60,399 nucleotides of DNA, from NCBI GenBank assembly GCA_002371025.1, contig DFFQ01000040.1, positions 1 to 60,399 on the forward strand, written 5' to 3'. The notes below the pieces were generated by a model. The model did no database searches. It was not told the DNA's origin and saw only the letters and a list, made by a program, of their open reading frames with translations. The DNA is from Lachnospiraceae bacterium UBA3772. GTDB lineage: Bacteria; Bacillota; Clostridia; Lachnospirales; Lachnospiraceae. The position numbers and the translations under genes are program-made. Positions 18,088-26,461 of the stretch are shown piece by piece. Numbering within the stretch: position 1 is the stretch's first letter; every line of letters starts with the position of its first letter.

Positions 18088-19371
18088 ATGAGAAAGGGAA
18101 AATTTTTGGCCCTTGTACTGGCAGGCGCTATGTCGCTTTCGCTTGTGGCATGCGGAGGATCTGATGGTGGAAATCAGGGATCAGGGGGATCTGAAGGAAA
18201 CGGAGGAGGCTCTTCTGCTTCTGAAATCCGTTTATTAAACGGAAAACCGGAAATTGATGATCAGCTACAGAAACTGGCTGCTAAGTATAAAGAAGAGACT
18301 GGTAATACAGTCAATGTAGAAACAATCGGTGGAGATACAAGTGCATCAGATATCTTAAAAGGATATTATCAGGCTGAAAATATGCCGGACATTTTTGTTA
18401 TCGAAGCTAATCAGGTGTCAACTTGGGATGGGCTCCTTGTAGACATGACTGGTGAAGATTGGACAAAAGAAACAGAATATGAACTTGTAGACACTAATAT
18501 GGGAACAATTGGATGCCCATATACAATCGAGGCAACAGCGTTAGGATATAATGCCGACATTTTACAGAAGGCAGGAATTGATCCTAAAACACTTACAGGA
18601 CCAGATGCTTATAAAAATGCCTTTGAAATACTTGATTCAAAGAAGGAAGAACTTGGTCTTGATGCAGTAGTAGGCTATTGCGCTGAAGTAGCAAATCTTC
18701 AGTGGTCATCAGGAACACACATTTTTGCACAGTATCTTGATGCAGGACTTGATCAGAATGATACAAAGTATATCGACCTTCTTAATAATGGTGGTCAGTA
18801 TGATGATGCGCGTCTTAAGAACTTTGCTAAATTCATGGAGATGGTAGCTCAGTATTCAGATCCAGATCTTCTTATCGATGGTACCTATGATAATCAGGTA
18901 GGACGTTTCAGTCATGGTAAATATGCATTTATCACACAGGGGTCATGGGTAGATCTTTCTGAAGCAGATTTTGAAGTTGGATTTGCACCATATGCTTTTG
19001 AAAATGGTATTGATACTATCATTGCCGGGGCACCTTCTTACTGGTCAGTTTATAAAGATGGTAAGGTTGATGCGGCTAAGGCATTCCTTAACTGGTGTTA
19101 TACAGATTCAGCAGAACAGATCCTTGTTGAAGAAGCCGGACTTATCAGTCCAGACAAAGACTGCAAATATAAAGCTGCAAATAAATATGCAGATTCTATT
19201 AAAGAATATATGGATGCAGGAAAGACATCTGGCTGGCATACAATGTTAAAGAAGGATGGTCTTCAGAATCAGACAGGTCAGGTATTTGCTGATTTTGCTA
19301 AAGGTTCACTTGATGTTGATGGTTTCTGTTCAACAATAAAACAGGTAACAGAGTCATTTTACGCTCAATAA
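18088..19371 (+). CDS. Sugar ABC transporter substrate-binding lipoprotein
   Basis: This extracellular solute-binding protein (427 aa, family 1 type) captures a carbohydrate for the two permeases that follow. It has a lipoprotein signal peptide with lipobox LVAC (Cys at residue 25), then a Gly/Ser-rich linker (about 26-48) and a two-lobed binding fold. Typical segments are LLNGKPEIDDQLQKLAAKY at the start of the mature protein, MPDIFVIEANQVSTW, IGCPYTIEATALGYN and ITQGSWVDL. The ATG follows GGAGGGG. The operon lacks its own ATPase, so a shared MsmX-type ATPase encoded elsewhere is expected. The ligand is not identifiable. Confidence 0.93.
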   Translation: MRKGKFLALVLAGAMSLSLVACGGSDGGNQGSGGSEGNGGGSSASEIRLLNGKPEIDDQLQKLAAKYKEETGNTVNVETIGGDTSASDILKGYYQAENMPDIFVIEANQVSTWDGLLVDMTGEDWTKETEYELVDTNMGTIGCPYTIEATALGYNADILQKAGIDPKTLTGPDAYKNAFEILDSKKEELGLDAVVGYCAEVANLQWSSGTHIFAQYLDAGLDQNDTKYIDLLNNGGQYDDARLKNFAKFMEMVAQYSDPDLLIDGTYDNQVGRFSHGKYAFITQGSWVDLSEADFEVGFAPYAFENGIDTIIAGAPSYWSVYKDGKVDAAKAFLNWCYTDSAEQILVEEAGLISPDKDCKYKAANKYADSIKEYMDAGKTSGWHTMLKKDGLQNQTGQVFADFAKGSLDVDGFCSTIKQVTESFYAQ

Positions 19372-19413
19372 AGTATGAGCTTATTTGAAAAAAGATGAAA
19401 GGACAGGTGAAAA

Positions 19414-20490
19414 ATGGGTAAAAAAAATGTAATTTCACCACAAAGAAAAATAGGTTCTATGATCGGACTTTTCGGTGGGCTCGCTTTAATAATCCTTGCA
19501 CTTATTATGGATTTTCAGAAGTCTAGTTCAACGATCCGCGGACCGCTTCTTATTATCGGTGCTGTAGCTTTACTTTGCGGAGTATATTTCTTTCCAACAT
19601 TAAAGCATCACCGTGCAGTAGTATATATAATATTCTTATTCCCATTACTTTTTGCATTTGCGGTAACTGTAGTTATCCCGCTGGTGCTGGGTATCGGATA
19701 TTCATTTACAGACTGGAATGGTATCAGACTTACAAAGAATGTTGGGTTTGATAATTATATAAGTATGTTTAAACAGCCACAGTTCATGTGGTCAATCTTA
19801 CTTACATTCCTTTTTGTAGTATTAAATATGGTACTTGTTAATTTAGTATCATTCCTTCTTGCCTTACTTTGTACATCAAAGTTAAAAGGTGAGAGTTTCT
19901 TTAGAGCAGCATATTTCCTTCCAAACCTTATTGGTGGTATTGTACTTGGTTACATCTGGCAGTTTATCTTCAGCCAGGTTCTTACCAAGCTTACAACAGC
20001 ACTCTTTGATAACCATTATTCTATTCTGTCTGATACAAAGACAGCGTTTATGGGTATCATCGTGGTTTATATCTGGCAGTATGCAGGTTATATCATGCTT
20101 ATTTATATAACAGGTCTTAATACAATACCTGGTGATGTAATTGAAGCATCAGCAATTGATGGAGCAAAACCATTCCAGCAGCTTATGCAGGTAAAGATTC
20201 CTATGCTTGCACCAACAATCACAATCTGTACATTCCTTACACTTACAAATGCGTTCAAGATGTTCGACGTTAACCTTGCGCTTACAAATGGTACAGGATC
20301 AGTTGCAAACTTCATGGGATCATACCTTACAAAGGGTACTCAGATGATAGCCCTTAATATCTATGACACAGCGGTTATTAATAATAACTATGCCGTAGGT
20401 GAAGCAAAGGCGGTATTCTTCTTCATCATACTTGCTATTGTATCTATTATTCAGGTACGAGTATCAAATAAGAAGGAGGTAGAACTGTAA
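19414..20490 (+). CDS. Sugar ABC transporter permease (MalF/UgpA-like) with extra N-terminal helices
   Basis: This integral membrane subunit (358 aa) forms the translocation path with the next gene product. The EAA-loop contacting the ATPase is visible as EASAIDGAKPFQQLMQVKIPML near residue 247. Before the usual first helix (VVYIIFLFPLLFAFAVTVV) there is an extension of about 65 residues with two further hydrophobic helices (GLFGGLALIILALIMDF and GPLLIIGAVALLCGVYFF). Common family members lack this extension and run to about 290-300 aa. The stop overlaps the next start by one base (TAATG), so translation is coupled. Confidence 0.92.
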   Translation: MGKKNVISPQRKIGSMIGLFGGLALIILALIMDFQKSSSTIRGPLLIIGAVALLCGVYFFPTLKHHRAVVYIIFLFPLLFAFAVTVVIPLVLGIGYSFTDWNGIRLTKNVGFDNYISMFKQPQFMWSILLTFLFVVLNMVLVNLVSFLLALLCTSKLKGESFFRAAYFLPNLIGGIVLGYIWQFIFSQVLTKLTTALFDNHYSILSDTKTAFMGIIVVYIWQYAGYIMLIYITGLNTIPGDVIEASAIDGAKPFQQLMQVKIPMLAPTITICTFLTLTNAFKMFDVNLALTNGTGSVANFMGSYLTKGTQMIALNIYDTAVINNNYAVGEAKAVFFFIILAIVSIIQVRVSNKKEVEL

Positions 20491-21359
20491 TGAGTCGTAA
20501 TGAAAGTATCGTAGCCAGGATCATAAAAATGATCATAGCCATAATTATAGCTATTTATGTTCTGTTTCCTTTTGCGCTTGTTGTAATAAATTCATGTAAA
20601 CAGACAGCAGACATAACAGCAGATCCAATCGGATTCAAAGGTGTAAGTTTTACTCAGCTCATCAGCAATTTAAAGGGCGTTATAACCAACACACACTTCA
20701 GTTTCTGGAGTGCATTCGGTTTCTCAGCTTTGATAACTGTATGTTCACTGATACTTCTTGCGATGTTCGGTGGCATGGCAGCCTGGGTAATATGCCGAAA
20801 TAAGACCTGGTGGTCAAGAGTAATATATTTTGTATTCATTGCATCAATGATCATCCCATTCCAGGTAGTAATGCTTCCTCTTATCTCAACATTCAGAGAA
20901 ACAGGTAAGTTTATCGGAATTAAGATGCTTCAGTCAGTTCCAGGACTTGTATTCGCATATCTTGGATTCGGTGGTGCCATGACAGTATTCATCTTAAATG
21001 GTTTCATAAAGGGAATTCCTATAGCTCTTGAAGAATCAGCATCTATTGATGGATGCTCACCAGAAAGAGTATTTTTCAATATCATATTCCCACTTCTTAA
21101 ACCGGTAATAACAACAGTGTCTATCCTTAATGGTATGTGGATCTGGAACGACTACCTTCTTCCATCACTTATGCTTGGACAGAATGGAGCAGTAAAGACA
21201 CTTCCAGTAGCAGTACAGGCATTCGTTGGATCATACGTAAAAGAGTGGAATATGATTCTTGCAGCAGCACTGCTGGCTATCGTACCTATGATAATCTTAT
21301 TTATCATAGCTCAGAAGCAGATCATGGATGGTATGATCGAGGGAGCTGTTAAGGGTTAA
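20490..21359 (+). CDS. Sugar ABC transporter permease (MalG/UgpE-like)
   Basis: This is the second permease (289 aa) of the sugar transporter. It has six hydrophobic segments and the EAA-loop EESASIDGCSPERVFFNIIFP near residue 180, with the usual KGIPIALEES lead-in. The C-terminus FIIAQKQIMDGMIEGAVKG is typical of this family. It starts on the last base of the preceding permease's stop codon. A terminator lies 60 bp beyond the stop, so the following YesL-like gene may be only partly co-transcribed. Confidence 0.94.
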   Translation: MSRNESIVARIIKMIIAIIIAIYVLFPFALVVINSCKQTADITADPIGFKGVSFTQLISNLKGVITNTHFSFWSAFGFSALITVCSLILLAMFGGMAAWVICRNKTWWSRVIYFVFIASMIIPFQVVMLPLISTFRETGKFIGIKMLQSVPGLVFAYLGFGGAMTVFILNGFIKGIPIALEESASIDGCSPERVFFNIIFPLLKPVITTVSILNGMWIWNDYLLPSLMLGQNGAVKTLPVAVQAFVGSYVKEWNMILAAALLAIVPMIILFIIAQKQIMDGMIEGAVKG

Positions 21360-21418
21360 TAATACCTTGATGCGAAATTTTAATATTGCTATAATTGTTT
21401 TAGCAATTATTAGCCAGA

Positions 21419-21449
21419 AGAGACCAGGCGTGTTGCGTGGTCTCTTTTA
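21419..21449 (+). terminator. Terminator after the ABC permeases
   Basis: AGAGACCA (21419-21426) pairs with TGGTCTCT (21438-21445) and TTTT follows. A second small hairpin (TAATTG/CAATTA) precedes it. Confidence 0.75.
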
Positions 21450-21474
21450 GATTAAAATATAACCGGGGGATAAT

Positions 21475-22314
21475 ATGGGCGGACTTTTTGATGTAGATGG
21501 ACCGATTATGAATGCACTACAGGATCTTATGGTTCTGGTGGTACTGAATCTTTTTACAATTCTTTGTTGTATTCCAATTTTTACAGCAGGTGCAGCACTG
21601 ACAGCACTTCATTTTACTATTATGAAGATGAAGAAAGGTAAGTCTGGACTTTATAAATTGTATTTTAAAGAATTTAAGAATAATCTTAAGACTATGACAA
21701 ATACATGGATAATATTATTATTCTTTGCCATTTTCCTTGCATTTGATTATTGGATACTTTATAGGATGGCCAGCGGAGCTGGGGCTGATAATCTTTCAAA
21801 GACAAAGATCTTCTTATTTAATAGTGGTACAGATATGCTGAAGTTCTTATTTTTGTTGGAATATCTTGGTATATTTATATGGTTTGCCATATTTGTATGG
21901 GTTTTTCCTTATGGAGCACGTTTTGTAAATTCGGCTAAAGCCAACCTTCATAATGCACTGCTTTTAGCAACTGGAAAACTTCCAAGGACACTTCTTATGA
22001 TGCTTTTTACCATGCTGGTTCCATTTTTTTTGCTGGTGGCTTTCTTAAAGGTATTTCCGTTGTTTGTAGCTTTGGGAATATCTCTTCCTGCATATCTTTG
22101 TTCATTTATATATGCAGGAGTCATCGATCCTATGGTAAGGAAAGCGAAACTTGCAGCAGGTATTCCTCTTGAAGATGATGAAGAGGATGATGAAAGGGAG
22201 AAGAGATTGTTGGAAGAAGCTGAAGAAAAAGAGAAGAGGTTGTTAGAAGAAGCTGAAGAAAGAGAGACTGCAGGAGAGAAAATAGAAGAGAAACAGACTT
22301 CAGAAAATCAATAG
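21475..22314 (+). CDS. YesL-like (DUF624) membrane protein with charged repeat tail
   Basis: This 279-aa membrane protein resembles the YesL/DUF624 family, usually encoded with sugar ABC transporters whose regulation or assembly it may support (function unproven). It starts with the characteristic MGGLFDVDGPIMNALQDLMV and has about five hydrophobic helices up to residue 220. The last 50 residues are a highly charged tail with two near-identical copies of EKRLLEEAEE (residues about 240-262), predicted to be a cytoplasmic helix or coiled coil. The ATG follows GGGGGATAAT, about 25 bp beyond the terminator of the permease genes. Family placement is good; function is inferred only from context. 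Confidence 0.8.
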   Translation: MGGLFDVDGPIMNALQDLMVLVVLNLFTILCCIPIFTAGAALTALHFTIMKMKKGKSGLYKLYFKEFKNNLKTMTNTWIILLFFAIFLAFDYWILYRMASGAGADNLSKTKIFLFNSGTDMLKFLFLLEYLGIFIWFAIFVWVFPYGARFVNSAKANLHNALLLATGKLPRTLLMMLFTMLVPFFLLVAFLKVFPLFVALGISLPAYLCSFIYAGVIDPMVRKAKLAAGIPLEDDEEDDEREKRLLEEAEEKEKRLLEEAEERETAGEKIEEKQTSENQ

Positions 22315-22365
22315 TTTATCTTAAGTAATTTTTAATAATTTGTAAGTTTTATATTAATAAGTTTA

Positions 22366-22417
22366 GGGTATAGTATACAGCGTGAAATGAAGAGAGCTTT
22401 ATGCTATACTCTTTTTT
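22366..22417 (+). terminator. Possible terminator between the yesL-like gene and the dlt-like cassette
   Basis: GGGTATAG (22366-22373) pairs with CTATACTC (22404-22411) and TTTTTT follows. The 30-base loop can pair further (AGC/GCT). It ends 12 bp before the AAGGAG site of the next gene, so it may act as an attenuator. Confidence 0.5.
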
Positions 22418-22443
22418 ATGTGTTTTTAAGGAGAAAAAAGTCA

Positions 22444-24000
22444 ATGGCATATAATACTAATACATACTTTATATATTTCCTTCCGGCGGTAATGCTTGTT
22501 TACATGCTGACGCCAAAGAAATATAGATATATAACGCTTCTTATTGCAAGTGGAGTGTTTTTTACACTGATAAGTAAATATTTGATCCTTTGGTGTTTGA
22601 TAACAACAGTGGTTACTTATTTTGGAGGACTTCTTATAGATCACTTCAATGTTAAGATGAAGGAGCTTCCAAAGAATGAGAAGATTGAAAAAGAAAAGCT
22701 TCAGAAAAAGGCATTTAGAATTGTATTCTTAAGTGTTTTCATATCAGTAGGAATACTTGCTTTCCTTAAATATACTCAGTTCACTGTTGAAGAGATCAAT
22801 AAGTTGTTTAAAACAACATTTTCAATTAGAAAGCTGGCAATACCTATTGGTATTTCTTTTTATACACTGCAGGCTGTGGGCTATCTTCTGGATGTTTACT
22901 GGAAGAGAATCAAGGTTGAGAAAAACTTCCTCCATGTCTTCTTATTTATGACGTTTTTCCCAACACTTATGGAAGGCCCGATTATGAGATGGGATGATGT
23001 TAAAAATCAGCTCTTTGAAGGGAATCCTATTACAGAGAAAACCTTTGCAAGGGGTGCTGTTCGTATAGGATGGGGACTTTTTAAGAGAATGCTGATTGCA
23101 GACCGACTTGATGTAATGGTTAGAACATTATTCTCAGTAAATAAACATTATGCCGGCGTGATGATTATTTTAACAGCAGTTGTAGTAACAATTCAGCTTT
23201 ATCTGGAATTCTCAGGAACAATTGATATTGTTATCGGAAGCGCTGAGTTATTTGATATCAGGCTTCCAGAGAATTTCCGTCAGCCATTCCTTTCAGAGAA
23301 TGCGGCTGAATTCTGGAGAAGATGGCACATATCACTTGGTGTATGGTTTAAGAATTATATCTTCTATCCGGTATCTACAAGCCAGATGATGAAGAAATGG
23401 AATAAGTTTGGTAAGAAACATTGTTCTAAATACTGGACAATGATAGTTACATCAGCTATAGCTCTTTTCCCTGTATGGATGTTAAATGGGCTTTGGCATG
23501 GACCTAAAGAGACATATATACTTTACGGAGTTTTTTACTTCATAGTTCTCCTGGTAGGAGAGATGTGGAAGCCAGCTGGTCAGGGAATAGCAAAGTCCCT
23601 TCATCTTGATGAAAAGGGTAAAGTTGTAAGATGGTTTAGAATAGCAAGAACCTGGATCATAATCGGTGTAGGTGAAGTGTTATTCAGAGCTGAAAGCTTC
23701 GCACAGTTTAAGGAAATGATGAGAAATCTCTTTGTATCAGATTTCTTTAGAAATATAGAACTTCATAATATGAATCTGGGACTTGATTCCGGCGATTATG
23801 CAATATGTATGCTGGGAATACTTGTTGTTGCTATTGTGGATCTTATGTTAGAGAAGAAACCTGCATTATTTGATGAGGTTCCTGATCTTCCTTTAAAAAA
23901 GAGATGGGCTATATATTATGCGCTTATCCTTGCAATAGTGTGGTTTGGAGCTTACGGAGTAGGTTATCAGCCAGTAGATCTTATATATGCAGGTTTTTAG
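22444..24000 (+). CDS. MBOAT-family O-acyltransferase (DltB/AlgI-like)
   Basis: This polytopic membrane acyltransferase (518 aa) is the likely step that moves an acyl or aminoacyl group from a cytoplasmic carrier across the membrane onto an extracellular acceptor. MBOAT hallmarks are present: the block ENAAEFWRRWHISLGVWFKN and the catalytic His in NGLWHGP (His352). About 11-12 helices are visible, with QAVGYLLDVYW and FPTLMEGPIMRWDD as in DltB/AlgI. The start is the ATG at 22444, preceded by AAGGAG; a longer in-frame reading from 22387 would run across the ribosome-binding site and the terminator. It is the first gene of a five-gene cluster (gap of 15 bp to the SGNH protein) together with a carrier protein and an adenylating enzyme, matching dlt logic rather than alginate acetylation. 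Confidence 0.88.
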   Translation: MAYNTNTYFIYFLPAVMLVYMLTPKKYRYITLLIASGVFFTLISKYLILWCLITTVVTYFGGLLIDHFNVKMKELPKNEKIEKEKLQKKAFRIVFLSVFISVGILAFLKYTQFTVEEINKLFKTTFSIRKLAIPIGISFYTLQAVGYLLDVYWKRIKVEKNFLHVFLFMTFFPTLMEGPIMRWDDVKNQLFEGNPITEKTFARGAVRIGWGLFKRMLIADRLDVMVRTLFSVNKHYAGVMIILTAVVVTIQLYLEFSGTIDIVIGSAELFDIRLPENFRQPFLSENAAEFWRRWHISLGVWFKNYIFYPVSTSQMMKKWNKFGKKHCSKYWTMIVTSAIALFPVWMLNGLWHGPKETYILYGVFYFIVLLVGEMWKPAGQGIAKSLHLDEKGKVVRWFRIARTWIIIGVGEVLFRAESFAQFKEMMRNLFVSDFFRNIELHNMNLGLDSGDYAICMLGILVVAIVDLMLEKKPALFDEVPDLPLKKRWAIYYALILAIVWFGAYGVGYQPVDLIYAGF

Positions 24001-24015
24001 CGAATTGAGGTAATA

Positions 24016-24984
24016 ATGAAAGCATTCAAAAATAAGGTAAAAAACAATTTCATATTGAGATGTATACTTTTTACATCAATACTTCTTGTTCTGCTTTATG
24101 TTCCAAGTTTCATTTTATCTCCTGAGTTTATGACAAGACATGAATTAAACCTTGGAAGAAATGAAGTATATGCAAAAGTTGCAAATGAAAAGGCAGATAC
24201 TATTGATGTGATAGTGCTTGGAGACAGCCTTAGTTATACTACAGTATCTCCAATGCAGATCTGGGAGGATTATGGATATGCAGTTTATGATGCAGGCGCT
24301 CCTGGACAAAATATTAATGAGACATTGGATGTATTAGAAGTTGCACTTAAGAAGCAGCATCCAAAGATTGCTCTTTTAGAGACAAATGAGCTTTACAGAA
24401 AAACAAAAGAAGCAGGAAAGGATTCAAGAATTGCGGAAGTAGTTTACAAGGTCTGTCCTGTATTTAAATATCACAATGTATGGAAAACTCCATTTGTTGC
24501 AAGACTTGGGGATTCATATAAGGGATATATATTTAATACAAAAGTAAAGCCTTATAATGGTGGAGCGTATCTCTTTAGTACAGAGGAAAAGAGATGTGTA
24601 CCAGAGGAAAATGAAGAAACATTTAAAAAGATTAAGAAACTCTGTGATGAAAATGGAGTTAAGCTGGTACTTTATTCAGCTCCTTCTCCAAAGTGCTATA
24701 ACATGCAAAAGATAAATGCTATTCAGGAATTTGCTGATAAGTATGGCATTGATTATATAGAACTTAATAAAGAAACAGAAAGCATTAATATAAACTGGAG
24801 TAAAGATACACGGGATAAAGGTGATCATCTAAATTCTTTTGGAACTAAAAAGACAACAGATTTTATTGCAAGAAAGATAGATTCTTATGGAATATTAGAA
24901 GACAGAAGAAATGATGATAATTTTAAAGATTGGCATGAACTTTATGAGAAATATAAAGCTGCAGAGAGGAAACATGGAATCTGA
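24016..24984 (+). CDS. SGNH-hydrolase-like, DltD-type extracellular protein
   Basis: This 322-aa protein has an N-terminal membrane anchor (about residues 13-33) and an extracytoplasmic SGNH-like domain. The nucleophile block is VIVLGDSLSYTT (Ser71). The block III-like segment is LLETNELYRK. The catalytic His is in GDHLNSFG (His271). DltD in D-alanylation systems has a comparable layout and works with DltB in the final transfer. It sits between the MBOAT gene and the PLP-decarboxylase gene (2-bp gap), so it probably works in the same pathway as acyl transferase or editing hydrolase. Overall similarity to true DltD is limited to architecture and motifs, so 'DltD-like' is a functional analogy. 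Confidence 0.75.
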   Translation: MKAFKNKVKNNFILRCILFTSILLVLLYVPSFILSPEFMTRHELNLGRNEVYAKVANEKADTIDVIVLGDSLSYTTVSPMQIWEDYGYAVYDAGAPGQNINETLDVLEVALKKQHPKIALLETNELYRKTKEAGKDSRIAEVVYKVCPVFKYHNVWKTPFVARLGDSYKGYIFNTKVKPYNGGAYLFSTEEKRCVPEENEETFKKIKKLCDENGVKLVLYSAPSPKCYNMQKINAIQEFADKYGIDYIELNKETESININWSKDTRDKGDHLNSFGTKKTTDFIARKIDSYGILEDRRNDDNFKDWHELYEKYKAAERKHGI

Positions 24985-24986
24985 TC

Positions 24987-26174
24987 ATGGAAATGAATAT
25001 TGAGAAGGCAATTGAGATTGCAAAGGAAGCAAAAAATCCATTTTATTTATTTGATTTTGATATATTTGAGGCAAGAATAAAGATGATAGAGGAAGGGCTT
25101 TGTGGCAGTGCAAAAGTCTGCTATGCCATGAAAGCAAATCCTTTTCTTACAGGAGTTGCCGCAGGTATTCTGGATAGAATTGAAGTCTGTTCATATGGGG
25201 AATATGAGATTTGCAGATATTTGAATATTCCTGCAGAGAAGCTTCTAATTTCAGGAGTATTAAAGAAAAAAGAAGACTTAGCTACTATCATAAATGAGAC
25301 TGATGGCAGATGTATTTTTACTGTAGAGTCATGGAATCAGTTCCTTCAGCTTAAGGATGCTGCAAAGGATAGAAGCATAAATATAATCATAAGACTTACT
25401 AATAAAAGTCAGTTTGGTGTAAATAAAGAAGACATCTTAGAAATGATTAAGGAATCAAAAGATGTGGCAGGTCTTAATGTTAAAGGAATCCATTATTTCT
25501 CAGGCACACAGAAGAAACATCCGGATAAGGATAAGAAAGAACTTCTTATGCTGGATGAGCTTATTAAAGAGATTAAGGAAGTTACAGGACTTGATATAGA
25601 AGAATTAGAATATGGCCCGGGAATTCCTTATTCATATTTTGAAGGCAAGGATGTGCTTCCAATGGGAGATTTTCTTGATACTATCAGCACGACAATTAAG
25701 GAAATGAATTTTAATGGCAGTGTCACCATAGAGCTTGGAAGAGCTATAGCAGCCGTTTCAGGATGCTACTGCACAAGAGTTCTTGATGTTAAGAAAAATA
25801 TAGATACTGATTATCTTATGACAGATGGTGGAATCCATCAGCTGGCTTATGACGGACAGATAAAGGGAATGTATCATCCTTTTATGGAAGTCGTAAGAAA
25901 TCATGAGAATCTTGATCCAGAAAAAGTGTGGACAGTATGCGGTTCACTTTGTACAATGAATGATGTTTTGACAGCAAATATTAAGCTTGGGGATGTCAGG
26001 GTTGGAGACGCGCTGATATTTAAAAATGCAGGAGCTTATTCATTTGCGGAAGGTATGGCATTATTCCTTTCTCATGAATTACCGGATGTATACGGTTATT
26101 CAGTTAAGGAGGGCTTAACAGTAATGAGAAAAGATGTTTTGACATATCCGTTTAATACAGTAAAAAGGAGTTAA
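24987..26174 (+). CDS. PLP-dependent amino-acid decarboxylase, fold type III (LysA/BtrK-like)
   Basis: This 395-aa enzyme has an alanine-racemase-like PLP barrel followed by the decarboxylase C-domain. The PLP lysine is in YAMKANP (Lys49). The LysA-type HxGSQ loop reads GIHYFSGTQ. The phosphate-binding Gly and Arg are in ELGRAIAAVSG. The catalytic Cys and substrate-binding Asp are in GSLCTMND, followed by NAGAYSF. LysA itself normally carries CESxD at that place, so the CTxxD form points away from housekeeping diaminopimelate decarboxylase. The butirosin enzyme BtrK, which decarboxylates glutamyl bound to a carrier protein, is a closer functional model. The gene lies directly before the carrier-protein gene (5-bp gap). 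A free-amino-acid decarboxylase feeding the adenylating enzyme is the alternative. Confidence 0.8.
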   Translation: MEMNIEKAIEIAKEAKNPFYLFDFDIFEARIKMIEEGLCGSAKVCYAMKANPFLTGVAAGILDRIEVCSYGEYEICRYLNIPAEKLLISGVLKKKEDLATIINETDGRCIFTVESWNQFLQLKDAAKDRSINIIIRLTNKSQFGVNKEDILEMIKESKDVAGLNVKGIHYFSGTQKKHPDKDKKELLMLDELIKEIKEVTGLDIEELEYGPGIPYSYFEGKDVLPMGDFLDTISTTIKEMNFNGSVTIELGRAIAAVSGCYCTRVLDVKKNIDTDYLMTDGGIHQLAYDGQIKGMYHPFMEVVRNHENLDPEKVWTVCGSLCTMNDVLTANIKLGDVRVGDALIFKNAGAYSFAEGMALFLSHELPDVYGYSVKEGLTVMRKDVLTYPFNTVKRS

Positions 26175-26179
26175 TTACA

Positions 26180-26413
26180 ATGGAAACAAGAGAACAGATT
26201 ATTGAGATTTTAAGCGAGATTGATGACAGTATTGATTATGAAAATGAGGAAAGATTAGTTGATGATCATCTCCTTGATTCATTTGGTATCATCTCACTGG
26301 TTGCAGAATTAGAAGATAACTTTGATATTCAGATTGGCGCAGAAGAGATGATTCCTGAAAATTTCAATTCAGTTGATGCACTTGCTGCAATGGTAGAGCG
26401 TCTCGCTGAATAG
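26180..26413 (+). CDS. Acyl/aminoacyl carrier protein (DltC-like)
   Basis: This 77-aa acidic carrier protein has the phosphopantetheine attachment site DSFGIISL (Ser34), preceded by DDHLLDSFG as in DltC and peptidyl carrier proteins. Four helices are predictable. It would carry the activated group as a thioester from the adenylating enzyme to the decarboxylase and/or the MBOAT protein. It follows the decarboxylase gene by 5 bp and precedes the adenylating enzyme by 48 bp. Fatty-acid ACP is unlikely because no fatty-acid synthesis gene is nearby and the Ser motif lacks the DSLD of AcpP. Confidence 0.87.
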   Translation: METREQIIEILSEIDDSIDYENEERLVDDHLLDSFGIISLVAELEDNFDIQIGAEEMIPENFNSVDALAAMVERLAE

Positions 26414-26461
26414 TATTTAAATAAATATCTTATAGCATGACTATAAGAAAGAAGTGGCAAT

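Noticed and set aside
22387..22443. N-terminal extension of the MBOAT protein or a DltX-like peptide
   Set aside because: The segment includes the hairpin, T-run and AAGGAG site, has no ribosome-binding site of its own, and encodes only 19 residues, too short for DltX.
26180..26413. Fatty-acid synthesis AcpP
   Set aside because: Lacks the DSLD motif and any fab genes; linked instead to an adenylating enzyme and MBOAT.
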